From Arcobacter sp. (lineage in GTDB: Bacteria; Campylobacterota; Campylobacteria; Campylobacterales; Arcobacteraceae): DNA of 64,000 bases. A model generated the notes under the pieces. It made no database searches. It saw only the letters and a list, made by a program, of their open reading frames with translations, and had not been told where the DNA came from. Location: assembly GCA_002869565.1 (NCBI GenBank), contig PKUJ01000006.1:5270-69269 (forward strand), read 5' to 3'. Both the position numbers and the translations under genes were made by a program. Numbering within the stretch: the first letter of the stretch is position 1; each line of letters begins with the position of its first letter. Below, one piece after another: positions 43,289 through 52,670 of the stretch.

Positions 43289-45589
43289 TTATAGAGTGAT
43301 AGTAAATTTGGCACCTTTACATTTGATATCTTTATAAAAATAAGTATAATTTTCAACTCTTAATTTGCCATAAAGTGAGTTTTTAACTATATCTTGGCTC
43401 ATGTATAATCCGACACCTGTTCCTTGGCTTTGGTGTTTTGTAGTGAAATATGGTTCAAATATTCTATCTATTATATTTTCAGGTATTCCTTGGGCACTAT
43501 CATATATTTCTATATAGGAAAGATTATTTTTTTGATAGGTTTTTATAAAAATAAGTTTTTGCTCTGGTTGAATTGAAAGAATTGCATCTTTAGAATTGTT
43601 TAAAATATTCATTAATACTTGAATAAGTTCATTTTCAAAAGATTTAATTTTAAAATCTTTTATATCTTGAACGAGTTCAATCTCTTTTGTTTCAAATTGT
43701 GAACTAATCAAATTAAGAGTTTTACTTATAGTATTAGAGATATTAAATTCTTTTATAACTTTATTCTTTTGGTCAAAGAATCCTCTAAAATCTTCTATGG
43801 TGTTAGATAAATATTGTGCTGAATCATTTATTCTATCCATGGTCTCATAAAATTTATCTTCATCAAATAAATTCATCTCTTTTTGTAGTTTTGCTCCTGT
43901 TGCTGTTACTGAGATTACAGATAGAGGTTGTCTCCATTGATGTGCAATATTACCAATCATTTCACCCATGGCAGCCAATTTACTTTGTTGATAAAGCAAT
44001 TGTTCTTTATCTTTTTTCTCAATTTCTAAATTTTTACTTTCAGTTACATCTTGAATTGTACCAATTATGATATTTTTTTCTTTATCAAGTCTCCCCCTGC
44101 ATTCTAGCCACCTTATTTCATTATCAGGTTTATAAATTCTAAACATAGTTCTATTTTGTTTATTCTCAATCATACACTCTTCTAAAAAAAGTTCAAATTC
44201 TATAAGATCTTCTTCAAGAATGATATTCCTCATATATTCAGGAGACAAGGTAATACTTTTTTCTTCTATTCCAAATATATGTAAAACTTCTTCCGACCAT
44301 TCGGCTATATTTGTAGATGGAATTAATTTCCAACTTCCTATTTTTGCTACTTTTTGAGCTTCAAGAAGAGTCTCTTTCTGTTCAATATTTTCTATGATTT
44401 GTGCTTCTAAATTCTTTTTATATTCAACTAATCTATGAGTAATCATTCTTGAAATATAAAAAGATAATAGTACAAAAAATAGTGTAAGAATTAAACTGAT
44501 GACAATAATTTGTTTAATAGATTCATTCATAGAATTTGTTAATAGAACTTTTCTTTCTGCAATTTGTTGATTAAGATTATCAAGATAAAATCCCGTACCT
44601 ATTATCCAATTCCAATCTTTGAAAAACTTAACATATGAAATTTTTGTTCTATTTTTTTCTTCTTCTTCAGGTTTAAATTTTATAATATAAGGAATAAAAC
44701 CTTCTTGTTCTTTTTTTGCAAAATTTATTATATCTTTAATATAAAAATGACCATTAATATCTTGTTCTTTTATTCTATTTTTACCTATAAATTCTTTTTT
44801 AAAACTTGAAAGAGTTTTTCCTTTTTCATCAAATATAAAAATATACCCAGATTTGTTAAAACGCATTTTTCTTATTCTTTTTAGTAATCTTTGCTTTATT
44901 TCATTTTCAAAATCTTCAATATATTCCCCCGTTCCAATGGCGAAATTAAAAGGTTCAAAATATTTATAAAAACTTGTTTTTTTATATGATTTATCTCTAT
45001 TAGAACCTTTGTACCAGTAGTAAGTATCAAATCTCTCAGTTTTATCTTTTATTGTTTGAACAATAGTTTTTACAAACTGATAACCTTTTGCATCTTTAAA
45101 TTCTAATTTGTTTTTATTCTCTAGCTCTTTATTTAAAGGTTGAAGTAGCCCAACTCCTTGTGCACTATCTATAAAAAAATAACCTCTTCCTTTATTATAG
45201 ATAATACTTCCTAGTGCATTTTTTATTGTTTTAAATATATGTTCTTCGCTGTGTTTAAGTCCATTGTCAAATTTAGATTCTTCAGTATATATATTTGTTG
45301 CAATTTTATGTGCTTCATATACTCTATCTTTTATCATTTCTTTTAGTGCTTCTTCTGCTTGTGCTTTTTCTTCTTTTATTTCTTCATAAACTCTTTCAAC
45401 TTCATTTTTAATTCTCTTTTTGTTGTCATCAAAATAAGTTTTTTCAACAAGTTGTATCTCTTTTTTAAAGCTGAGATTTTTTTCGTAAATAAAAGTTTCA
45501 GTAATAAAAAATGCAAAGATAATAACAAATATAATTGGTCCAAATTTAATTATATTAATTATGAGTTTTTCATCTTTAAGCATTCTCAC
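43289..45589 (-). CDS. Sensor histidine kinase with tandem Cache and PAS domains
   Basis: 766 residues. Helix at ~10-30, double Cache periplasmic region (GRGYFFIDSAQGVGLLQP ... YKYFEPFNFAIGTGEY and TKISYVKFFKDWNWIIGTGFY), helix ~360-380, one PAS domain (~410-515: WSEEVLHIFG, MFRIYKPDNEIRWLECRG), the H-box NIAHQWRQPLSVIS and an HATPase domain (GTGVGLYMSQ). It is a close relative of the kinase at 38796 plus a PAS insertion, pointing to duplication. The ligand is unknown and no regulator gene is adjacent. Confidence 0.87.
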   Translation of the reverse strand: MRMLKDEKLIINIIKFGPIIFVIIFAFFITETFIYEKNLSFKKEIQLVEKTYFDDNKKRIKNEVERVYEEIKEEKAQAEEALKEMIKDRVYEAHKIATNIYTEESKFDNGLKHSEEHIFKTIKNALGSIIYNKGRGYFFIDSAQGVGLLQPLNKELENKNKLEFKDAKGYQFVKTIVQTIKDKTERFDTYYWYKGSNRDKSYKKTSFYKYFEPFNFAIGTGEYIEDFENEIKQRLLKRIRKMRFNKSGYIFIFDEKGKTLSSFKKEFIGKNRIKEQDINGHFYIKDIINFAKKEQEGFIPYIIKFKPEEEEKNRTKISYVKFFKDWNWIIGTGFYLDNLNQQIAERKVLLTNSMNESIKQIIVISLILTLFFVLLSFYISRMITHRLVEYKKNLEAQIIENIEQKETLLEAQKVAKIGSWKLIPSTNIAEWSEEVLHIFGIEEKSITLSPEYMRNIILEEDLIEFELFLEECMIENKQNRTMFRIYKPDNEIRWLECRGRLDKEKNIIIGTIQDVTESKNLEIEKKDKEQLLYQQSKLAAMGEMIGNIAHQWRQPLSVISVTATGAKLQKEMNLFDEDKFYETMDRINDSAQYLSNTIEDFRGFFDQKNKVIKEFNISNTISKTLNLISSQFETKEIELVQDIKDFKIKSFENELIQVLMNILNNSKDAILSIQPEQKLIFIKTYQKNNLSYIEIYDSAQGIPENIIDRIFEPYFTTKHQSQGTGVGLYMSQDIVKNSLYGKLRVENYTYFYKDIKCKGAKFTITL

Positions 45590-45764
45590 ACAAGTCCCTT
45601 AGAATTAGCAAAATTATCAGTTAGGCCTTATTATAGTCAAAAACTAATTAAAAATAACAAATTTGTAATTTTAAATATTTAATATTAATTATTTATAGTA
45701 CTTTAAGATATTAACAATTAATCTCATTTTTGCTAAAATCTGAAACTAAAATAAAAGGAAAAAA

Positions 45765-46646
45765 ATGCAGCATCTAATTACTACCGCAGACTTTACTAAA
45801 GAAGAAATTCTTAAAGTTTTTGATGACGCTAGAATATTTTTAGATATGGAATCTAGCGAGGTATTAAAGGGTAAAATTATTGTTAATCTATTTTTTGAAA
45901 ATTCAACAAGGACAAGAGGTGCCTTTGAAATGGCAGCAAAAAGACTTGGTGCACAAGTAATTTCTTTAGATGTTGGAAACTCTTCAACAAAAAAAGGTGA
46001 AACTATTTTTGATACTGTTACAAATATTAATGCAATGAGACCAGATGCAATTGTTATTAGACATTCTGATTGTAATTTTCATAAAACTTTAATAGATTAT
46101 GTTGATTGTCCAATTATCAATGCAGGTGCTGGAAAAAATGCACATCCAACTCAGGCTCTATTAGACCTATTTACAATAACTGAGCATTTTGATGGAGAAA
46201 CAGAAGGTAAAAAAGTTGCAATTATTGGAGATATAAAAAGTTCAAGAGTTGCAGGTTCAAATAAAAAACTTCTTCCAAGATTTGGTATGGAAGTATGTTT
46301 TGTAGCTCCTGATTGTTTTAAATCAGAAGATACAGAGTATAAACAGTATGATAATATTTCTGAAGTAATTGATGAAGTTGATGTTGTAATGAGTTTAAGA
46401 ACTCAATTAGAACGTCATAATGAAATGTATTTTTCTTCACTTCATGAGTATGCAAAAGATTACTGTATCACAAGTGAAACTTTTGGAGATAGAGATATTC
46501 TTTTATTACATCCAGGACCTGTAAATAGAAATGTTGATATTTCTGATGAAATGTTAGTTGACCCAAGAAATAAGATTTTAGAGCAAGTTAGAAATGGTGT
46601 TGCAGTAAGAATGGCAGTTCTTAAAAAACTAGTATGTGATCAATAG
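45765..46646 (+). CDS. pyrB: Aspartate carbamoyltransferase catalytic subunit
   Basis: 293 residues. FFENSTRTRGAFEMAAKRLGA is the carbamoyl-phosphate loop; INAGAGKNAHPTQALLDLFT and LLHPGPVNRNVDI complete the active site. It catalyses the first committed step of pyrimidine synthesis. AAAGGAAAAA precedes the ATG. No regulatory pyrI follows. pabB starts ten bases after its stop, so the two may be one transcript. Confidence 0.95.
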   Translation: MQHLITTADFTKEEILKVFDDARIFLDMESSEVLKGKIIVNLFFENSTRTRGAFEMAAKRLGAQVISLDVGNSSTKKGETIFDTVTNINAMRPDAIVIRHSDCNFHKTLIDYVDCPIINAGAGKNAHPTQALLDLFTITEHFDGETEGKKVAIIGDIKSSRVAGSNKKLLPRFGMEVCFVAPDCFKSEDTEYKQYDNISEVIDEVDVVMSLRTQLERHNEMYFSSLHEYAKDYCITSETFGDRDILLLHPGPVNRNVDISDEMLVDPRNKILEQVRNGVAVRMAVLKKLVCDQ

Positions 46647-46655
46647 TTTTAAAAT

Positions 46656-47609
46656 TTGAATGAACAATTAAAAAAAATATTAAATAAATATGGCTCTCTT
46701 AAAGAGCCATTTTTTTTCTGTGTATCTTATGATCTGAGTAAGTTTTATGTAAAAGCATTAAAAGATCTACCAAAAGAGATTAGCTTTGAAATAAATGATA
46801 AAGTATCTTCAAAAATCACTAAAAAACAAAAAATAGAAAAATATCCCATATCTTATGAAGAGTATAAAATAAAGTTTGATTTTATTCAAGAACAAATTAA
46901 GTCTGGTAATTCCTATCTTTTAAACCTAACCTCTAAAACGCAAATTGACCCAGAATTAACTCTTGATGAAATTTATGAAAATGCCAATGCCAAATTTAAA
47001 TTAAAATTTTTTGATGAATTCGTTTGTTTTTCTCCTGAAAAATTTATAGAAATAAAAAAGAACAAAATCTTTACTTATCCTATGAAAGGTACAATAGATT
47101 CTAAAATACCAAATGCTGAAGCTAAAATCTTAGGAGATATTAAAGAGATGGCAGAGCATACTATGGTGGTAGATTTACTTAGAAATGATTTAGGAATTGT
47201 TTCAAATAAAATAAGAGTAGATAAATTTAGATATATCGATAAAATCAATGCAGGGGACAAAAAACTTTTACAAGTGAGTTCCAAAATATCTGGACATTTG
47301 AATGATGACTGGCATGGTAAAATTGGTGATATATTAACTTCTATTCTTCCTGCTGGTTCTATTACAGGAACACCAAAGAAAAAAACAGTTCAAATCCTAA
47401 AAGAGATTGAGGGATTCAATCGAGATTATTATACAGGGGTATTTGGTGTTTATGATGGCAAATCTTTGGATTCTAGTGTAATGATAAGATTTATAGAAAA
47501 AGACTCAAATGGAAACTTCTACTATAAAAGTGGTGGTGGAATAACCTGTGATTCAAATGCTGCTTCAGAATATGAAGAACTTATAGACAAAATTTACCTA
47601 CCTTTCTAA
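46656..47609 (+). CDS. pabB: Aminodeoxychorismate synthase component I
   Basis: 317 residues, with a short N-terminus compared with full PabB. The chorismate-binding core is clear: GNSYLLNLTSKT, YPMKGTIDSKIP, EHTMVVDLLRNDLG, SILPAGSITGTPKKKTV and YYTGVFGVYDG. It makes 4-amino-4-deoxychorismate for folate. The start is a TTG (no in-frame ATG nearby). The matching lyase gene pabC lies at 48842, separated by the ATP-grasp gene. Confidence 0.88.
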   Translation: MNEQLKKILNKYGSLKEPFFFCVSYDLSKFYVKALKDLPKEISFEINDKVSSKITKKQKIEKYPISYEEYKIKFDFIQEQIKSGNSYLLNLTSKTQIDPELTLDEIYENANAKFKLKFFDEFVCFSPEKFIEIKKNKIFTYPMKGTIDSKIPNAEAKILGDIKEMAEHTMVVDLLRNDLGIVSNKIRVDKFRYIDKINAGDKKLLQVSSKISGHLNDDWHGKIGDILTSILPAGSITGTPKKKTVQILKEIEGFNRDYYTGVFGVYDGKSLDSSVMIRFIEKDSNGNFYYKSGGGITCDSNAASEYEELIDKIYLPF

Positions 47610-47703
47610 TATCACAAATTTTCCTTATTTAAAATATATACTTGTAATCATAATGTACTCATAAATCCATATAATTTTTCAAAATATAAAGTTGAGGAAA
47701 ATG

Positions 47704-48747
47704 ATGAAAAATAGAGTTTTTATTATTGAATATGCTAAAGGAAGTGATAAAGGTTTTGATGGTTTTAGACCTGATAGTAAGCCAATTTTAGAGGCAATAG
47801 AAGAAGTAACAGATTATAAGACAGAAATCGTTTTTTATAGACCAAATAGAAAATATGATTTATTAGAGTATTTAAAAGAAAAAGCTGTAGCGGTTATTAG
47901 TAGAATTAACCCAGGCAATTTAAAAGAGGCTGATGAATATTTTCAATTTCTAAAAGCTTTAGGAAATGCAGGTATAGAAATTCATACTCATCCCGATGTT
48001 ATGATTAATTTAGATTTCAAAGATATTTTAGCTAAATTAAAAGGTACAAAACTTGGTGATGATGAAACTTATTTTTATCATACCTATACAGATTTCGCTA
48101 CAAGGTTTCCAGCTGATTTAGATGTCCATGGTATTAGAGTTTTAAAAACTAATTATGGGTCAACAGGTGAGGGGGTTTATTTAGTATCAAAGAAAGAGGA
48201 TGGATCTATTTTTTCTGTTGAAGCTGTAAATAATGAAAAATACTATTACGATGATATAAATGAATTTTTACATAAATTTGAGCCTAATTTTGATGAAACT
48301 GTATCGGAGTATGCTGCATATTTTCAAGGTAAGACTGGTTTTGTTGGATGTAGGTATCTTGAAAGAATTACAGAGGGAGAAATTAGAGTTTTACTTGTAA
48401 ATGATAAAGCTATCTCCGTTGTACATAAGAAGCCACAAGAGGGTGAATTTTCTGCAACATTATTCTCTGGTGCAAAATACAAATATGAATCTCCTGATGA
48501 GCCCAAATGGAAGGTTGTAGTTGATTTAACGATGAAAGGATTAAAAGATATTAAGAAATTTCTAAATGGTCAAAACTATCCACTTCTTTGGACTATGGAT
48601 TATATCCTTGATTATAATGAGGATGGAAGTGATAAATATGTATTATCTGAAATTAACTGTTCTTGTGTTGGAATTACTACAGAACTTCAATATGCAAAAG
48701 ATGTAGCAGAAGTTTTTATCCCAAAAAAAAAGAAAAAGAAAAAATAG
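47704..48747 (+). CDS. Cj0069-type ATP-grasp-like protein
   Basis: 347 residues from the ATG at 47704; 47701 and a TTG at 47692 are alternatives, but GAGGA at 47694-47698 is best spaced for 47704. NRVFIIEYAKGSDKGFDGFR, VLKTNYGSTGEGVYLV and GCRYLERITEGEIRVLLVNDKAI look like an ATP-grasp glutathione-synthetase-like fold. The family is typical of Campylobacterota (Cj0069 in Campylobacter jejuni), with unknown substrate. It ends in a poly-lysine tail (PKKKKKKK). The - strand ORF within it is a shadow. Confidence 0.8.
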   Translation: MKNRVFIIEYAKGSDKGFDGFRPDSKPILEAIEEVTDYKTEIVFYRPNRKYDLLEYLKEKAVAVISRINPGNLKEADEYFQFLKALGNAGIEIHTHPDVMINLDFKDILAKLKGTKLGDDETYFYHTYTDFATRFPADLDVHGIRVLKTNYGSTGEGVYLVSKKEDGSIFSVEAVNNEKYYYDDINEFLHKFEPNFDETVSEYAAYFQGKTGFVGCRYLERITEGEIRVLLVNDKAISVVHKKPQEGEFSATLFSGAKYKYESPDEPKWKVVVDLTMKGLKDIKKFLNGQNYPLLWTMDYILDYNEDGSDKYVLSEINCSCVGITTELQYAKDVAEVFIPKKKKKKK

Positions 48748-48841
48748 TTTATATATTTGATTAAAATTTATAAGTTAACAATTGTCCTAAAACTTTTTTT
48801 GCTATTATTATAAAAAGAAAAATTCAGGAATATATAAATAG

Positions 48842-49405
48842 ATGCAATATTTTGAAACTATAAAATGTGATGATTATGAGGTTTTTAATTTAGACTATCA
48901 TAATAGAAGAATTGCTAATACAATTGGACTTAATTTAAATCTTCAGGAGTATATTTATGCTCCTTCAAATGAACTTCTTCGTTGTAAAGTTATATATAAT
49001 GAAGAAGGTATAGAAAATGTTGAATATTTTAAATATAAAAAAAGAGAAATAAAATCATTTAAACTAGTTTTTGATGATGTAATAGATTATTCAAAAAAAT
49101 ATTTAGATAGAACACTTTTAGATGATTTATACAAGCAAAGAGAAAATGCTGATGAGATTATTATTATAAAAAATGGGATTGTAAGTGATACTTCAATTGC
49201 AAATATTGTAATATTTGATGGAAATAATTGGATAACTTCTACTTCGCCGCTTCTTTTTGGAACAACAAGAGCTAGGTTACTTGATGATAAAGCTATTTTT
49301 GAAAAAGATATAACAGTTGAGATGTTAAAAAAGGCAGAAAAAATTGCTCTTATGAATGCAATGATTGATTTTAATATTATTGAAGATTATTCGTTCTTTT
49401 TATAA
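48842..49405 (+). CDS. pabC: Aminodeoxychorismate lyase-like class IV aminotransferase
   Basis: 187 residues, shorter than usual. TIKCDDYEVFNLDYHNRRI, NADEIIIIKNGIVSDTSIANIV and FGTTRARLL follow class IV PLP enzymes in order. In folate synthesis it releases pyruvate to give 4-aminobenzoate from the product of pabB. It lies 94 bases behind the ATP-grasp gene. Its last 19 bases overlap the opposing LapG-like gene. Confidence 0.82.
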   Translation: MQYFETIKCDDYEVFNLDYHNRRIANTIGLNLNLQEYIYAPSNELLRCKVIYNEEGIENVEYFKYKKREIKSFKLVFDDVIDYSKKYLDRTLLDDLYKQRENADEIIIIKNGIVSDTSIANIVIFDGNNWITSTSPLLFGTTRARLLDDKAIFEKDITVEMLKKAEKIALMNAMIDFNIIEDYSFFL

Positions 49406-50028
49406 ACTCTATCTAATAGTAGTTGCCATTTATCCACTTTACCCCAGTTGATACGAACTTTTTTATAAATCTTTTTGTTTTTTAGAAGATAAGCTTCTTC
49501 TTCATTAAATATAAATTGTGGTTTTAGTTTTTTTCTAATATCAAAAGGAACAACTTTAAAACTAAGATTATCAAGAACTAAAGGCATGGCTTTTTTATTT
49601 TCAAGATAAAGAAGAATCATATGATAATTTGTTGCTCCTTTAACTTTTACAACACTTAAAAATAGTTTCTCTTTTGGAACACCAGTTTCAAGTAGTGTAA
49701 AGTACTTTGCTATTGCATAATCTTCACAATCTCCTCTTCCATTTATCAAAAATTCTTTTGGGGTTGACCAATGATCATCAACATTGTATTTTGTTGCATC
49801 ATTGATAGGTAATATTTTATTATAAAAAGCATTTACATAGGAAAGTTTTTTTAGAATTTTAAAATCTTTCACTTTCTTTTTTAGTTCTAAATATTTTACC
49901 AGTCTTATAGTAATTGCTTTTTCATTTGTAGAAGATTTTATAGTTTTCAAGTCATTATTACTTAGTGTGATACTTTTAGAATGAAGTAATGTTATTGACA
50001 GAAATATAAGTAAAAATAATTGTTGCAT
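49387..50028 (-). CDS. Transglutaminase-like cysteine proteinase (LapG-like)
   Basis: 213 residues with a signal peptide (MQQLFLLIFLSITLLHS). GRGDCEDYAIAKYFTLLETGVP carries the catalytic Cys; ATNYHMILLY the His and LVLDNLSFKVVP the Asp of the BTLCP family. LapG cleaves surface adhesins in the periplasm to release biofilm. The target adhesin and a LapD partner are not in this window. The - strand gene is convergent with pabC. Confidence 0.83.
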   Translation of the reverse strand: MQQLFLLIFLSITLLHSKSITLSNNDLKTIKSSTNEKAITIRLVKYLELKKKVKDFKILKKLSYVNAFYNKILPINDATKYNVDDHWSTPKEFLINGRGDCEDYAIAKYFTLLETGVPKEKLFLSVVKVKGATNYHMILLYLENKKAMPLVLDNLSFKVVPFDIRKKLKPQFIFNEEEAYLLKNKKIYKKVRINWGKVDKWQLLLDRVYKKNE

Positions 50029-50068
50029 TAGATATAATACTGAACTTAAATTGAACTTAGGATTAAAA

Positions 50069-50506
50069 ATGATTAATAATATTATAGAGAATACGGAATA
50101 TAAAGATTTAGTAAGTTCTCAAATTAAAGATACAATAAGTTTTTTATTAGAACAGAATCAAGAGTTTGCTATTACTGCAAATATAGATGCAGTAAAATTT
50201 AACCCTGAATTACCTAGTGCAACTTTTGAACAGCTTTCAAAATTTTCACTTTTTATTTTAGCTAATTATACATACTCAACTATAAAACTTGATGATGACA
50301 GTATCTATTTTGAAGCAGGTTTTGGAAGTGAAAATTTTGGGTCAACTGTAAAAGTTCCTTTTTTTGCTATTTTTCAGATAGTTGTAGAAGAATCAATTCT
50401 TTTCGTAAACTCAGTTGCAACAGTTGACAAATTTAATAAAGATGCAAAAGAAAAATCTTTTAATGTTTTTAAAAATAATCCAAACAATAAAGATTTGTTA
50501 AAATAA
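50069..50506 (+). CDS. Hypothetical cytosolic protein
   Basis: 145 residues from ATG 50069; the upstream TTG is less likely. The order FAITANIDAVKFNPELP ... SIYFEAGFG ... GSTVKVPFFAIFQIVVEESILFVNSVA faintly resembles the beta-barrel of SspB-like ClpXP adaptors (VxVP followed by an I/V-rich strand), but I cannot confirm it. It precedes the azlCD pair by 12 bases and may share their transcript. Confidence 0.5.
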   Translation: MINNIIENTEYKDLVSSQIKDTISFLLEQNQEFAITANIDAVKFNPELPSATFEQLSKFSLFILANYTYSTIKLDDDSIYFEAGFGSENFGSTVKVPFFAIFQIVVEESILFVNSVATVDKFNKDAKEKSFNVFKNNPNNKDLLK

Positions 50507-50518
50507 AGATTCTGTAAT

Positions 50519-51208
50519 TTGAAATATGAACGTGAATTAAAAGCAGCCTTTAAAATCTCTATCCCTGTAATGATGGGTTATGGAGTTTTAGGTTTCGCAT
50601 TTGGACTACTTTTAGTCTCCTTTGATTATTCTTGGTATTTAGCTCCCTTAATGTCTCTATTTATTTATGCAGGTGCATTACAATTTGTGGCAATTAATTT
50701 TTTTAATGTAAAAGCTGGATTAATAGATATTGTAATAGCATCTTGGTTTGTTAATTTAAGACAATCCTTTTATGGACTCTCTTTGCTTAAAAGATTTAAA
50801 AATACTGGTAAATTAAAAGCTTATTTGATATTTGGTTTGACCGATGAAACGTATGCTTTATTAACAACTATAAAAGATGATGGGCAATTAAAAAAGAGAT
50901 GGTATTACTTTTTTTTAACAGCTTTAAATCAAAGTTATTGGTTTATTGGCTCAACTTTAGGTGCAATTGTAGGTTCTAATATAAAGTTTAATACCGCTGG
51001 ATTAGAGTTCTCTTTAACGGCACTATTTGTAGTTCTTTGTATAGAACAATATAAAAATTTAAAAAATATTACCCCTTTTATAATAGGAATCATTGCTGCT
51101 TTATTTACACTTATTTTTGTGCCAAGTGATAAAATGCTTATTGTTGCAATTGGACTTGCAATTGTTCTTTTGTTTTTTTTTAGAAGAAAGTTAGAAGATG
51201 ATGAGTAA
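50519..51208 (+). CDS. azlC: AzlC family branched-chain amino acid exporter subunit
   Basis: 229 residues, about eight short membrane helices. AFKISIPVMMGYGVLGFAFG and FIYAGALQFVAINFF are AzlC signatures, and VNLRQSFYGLSLL follows. It forms a two-part exporter with AzlD. The start is a TTG at 50519; the first in-frame ATG would remove the conserved N-terminus. The gene overlaps azlD by 11 bases. Confidence 0.88.
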   Translation: MKYERELKAAFKISIPVMMGYGVLGFAFGLLLVSFDYSWYLAPLMSLFIYAGALQFVAINFFNVKAGLIDIVIASWFVNLRQSFYGLSLLKRFKNTGKLKAYLIFGLTDETYALLTTIKDDGQLKKRWYYFFLTALNQSYWFIGSTLGAIVGSNIKFNTAGLEFSLTALFVVLCIEQYKNLKNITPFIIGIIAALFTLIFVPSDKMLIVAIGLAIVLLFFFRRKLEDDE

Positions 51209-51521
51209 TTATGAAATTTATATAGCAATTGCTATTATGACTTTAGTGAATCTTTTCACTAGAGTTTTTCCTTTTCTATTTTTTAGAAAAAATGATTTGC
51301 CTAAATCATTAGAATTTATAGAAAAGTTTTTTCCACCAATTATTATGACAATTTTAATTATATATACAGTAAAGGATGTTGATTTTGGGATTTTCCCTTA
51401 TGGCTTAAAAGAAATGGGAGCTATACTTTTTACTGGAATTTTACATATTAGTTTAAAAAACTATTTAGTTTCTATATTCTTAGGAACAATTTTTTATATG
51501 GCACTTGTTCAATATTTATAA
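51198..51521 (+). CDS. azlD: AzlD family small exporter subunit
   Basis: 107 residues with four membrane helices. NLFTRVFPFLFF, LPKSLEFIEKFFPPIIMTILIIY fit AzlD. Two ATGs are adjacent (51198 and 51201). It is the small partner of AzlC for export of branched-chain or other neutral amino acids. Confidence 0.87.
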   Translation: MMSNYEIYIAIAIMTLVNLFTRVFPFLFFRKNDLPKSLEFIEKFFPPIIMTILIIYTVKDVDFGIFPYGLKEMGAILFTGILHISLKNYLVSIFLGTIFYMALVQYL

Positions 51522-51621
51522 AAAATGATGTAGCTATTAGATTTTTGATAATGATATTGTGTAATTATAAAAATAAATTGATGATAAAAGTTTGAAAATA
51601 CTTTAATTCTGAGTATATATA

Positions 51622-51641
51622 AAAGAGCTAAAAAGCTCTTT
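51622..51641. terminator. Weak bidirectional hairpin between azlD and fabH
   Basis: AAAGAGCT / AGCTCTTT stem with a four-base loop. The T-tracts on both sides are interrupted. Confidence 0.45.
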
Positions 51642-51646
51642 ATTAG

Positions 51647-52645
51647 TTATTTAATAGGTGAAAATGGGAATAAAGCACTTCCCCAAGTTAATCCGCCACC
51701 AAATGCGTCAAATAAAATTGTGTCACCAGCTTTGATTTTCCCCTGTTCGTATGCATAATTCATTGCCATTGGAATAGAAGCGGCTGAAGTGTTACCATAT
51801 TTATCTACAGTTACAACTGTCTGCTCTTCGTTAAAACCTAAGGCATCACCAACTGCTTTAATAATTCTCATATTTGCTTGATGAGGAATAAAATGGTTAA
51901 TATCTTCATTTGTCAAATTATGTTTTTCCATCATAACTTTAACATCAGCAGTTAAAGTTCTAACAGCTAATTTGAAAGTTTCATTACCTTTCATTTTAAT
52001 ACAAGCCATTTTTTGATCAAGTACTTCTTGTGAACATGGATGTTTACTTCCTCCACCTGGAGTTTTAATTAAATCATCATAGTTACCATCACTTGAACAA
52101 TTTACATCAACAATAGCTTCACTTTTATCATCTGTTGCAGATAGTATTGCCGCACCTGCACCATCTCCAAAAATAAAACAAGTTCCTCTATCTGTATAAT
52201 CTAAAATAGAAGTATAAGTTTCTGCACCAACAATTAGTACATTTTTTTTCATACCTGATTCAATAAAAGCTTTAGCAATTGATGTTGCATAAACAAAACC
52301 TGTACAAGCTGCACTAATATCAAAAGCTTGAACTGGAGGTAAATCTAATTTTGAAGCTATAAGACATGCTGTTGAAGGCATACAAAGATAATCAGGCGTT
52401 ACCGTAGCACAGATAACTAAATCAATATCATCTTTTGATATACCAGCTCTTTCAATCGCTTGTTCAGCTGCTTTTGCTCCTAAGTCTGATGATGCTTCGT
52501 TTTCTTCAGATATCCGTCTTTCTTTAATACCTGTTCTTTTTGTAATCCATTCATCAGTTGTATCAATAATTTTTTCAAAATCAAAATTAGTCATAATTTT
52601 AGGAGGGATGTAAGCTCCAATAGATCTAAATGCCGCATAAGCCAT
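51647..52645 (-). CDS. fabH: Beta-ketoacyl-ACP synthase III
   Basis: 332 residues. DTTDEWITKRTGIKERR, the active-site Cys in DISAACTGFVYA, HQANMRI (His) and KYGNTSAASIP (Asn) complete the FabH triad. It starts fatty acid synthesis from acetyl-CoA and malonyl-ACP. It lies 25 bases behind plsX in a - strand lipid/ribosome operon. Length is normal. Confidence 0.95.
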   Translation of the reverse strand: MAYAAFRSIGAYIPPKIMTNFDFEKIIDTTDEWITKRTGIKERRISEENEASSDLGAKAAEQAIERAGISKDDIDLVICATVTPDYLCMPSTACLIASKLDLPPVQAFDISAACTGFVYATSIAKAFIESGMKKNVLIVGAETYTSILDYTDRGTCFIFGDGAGAAILSATDDKSEAIVDVNCSSDGNYDDLIKTPGGGSKHPCSQEVLDQKMACIKMKGNETFKLAVRTLTADVKVMMEKHNLTNEDINHFIPHQANMRIIKAVGDALGFNEEQTVVTVDKYGNTSAASIPMAMNYAYEQGKIKAGDTILFDAFGGGLTWGSALFPFSPIK

Positions 52646-52670
52646 TATTTTTCCTTAAAAAACAATACAA

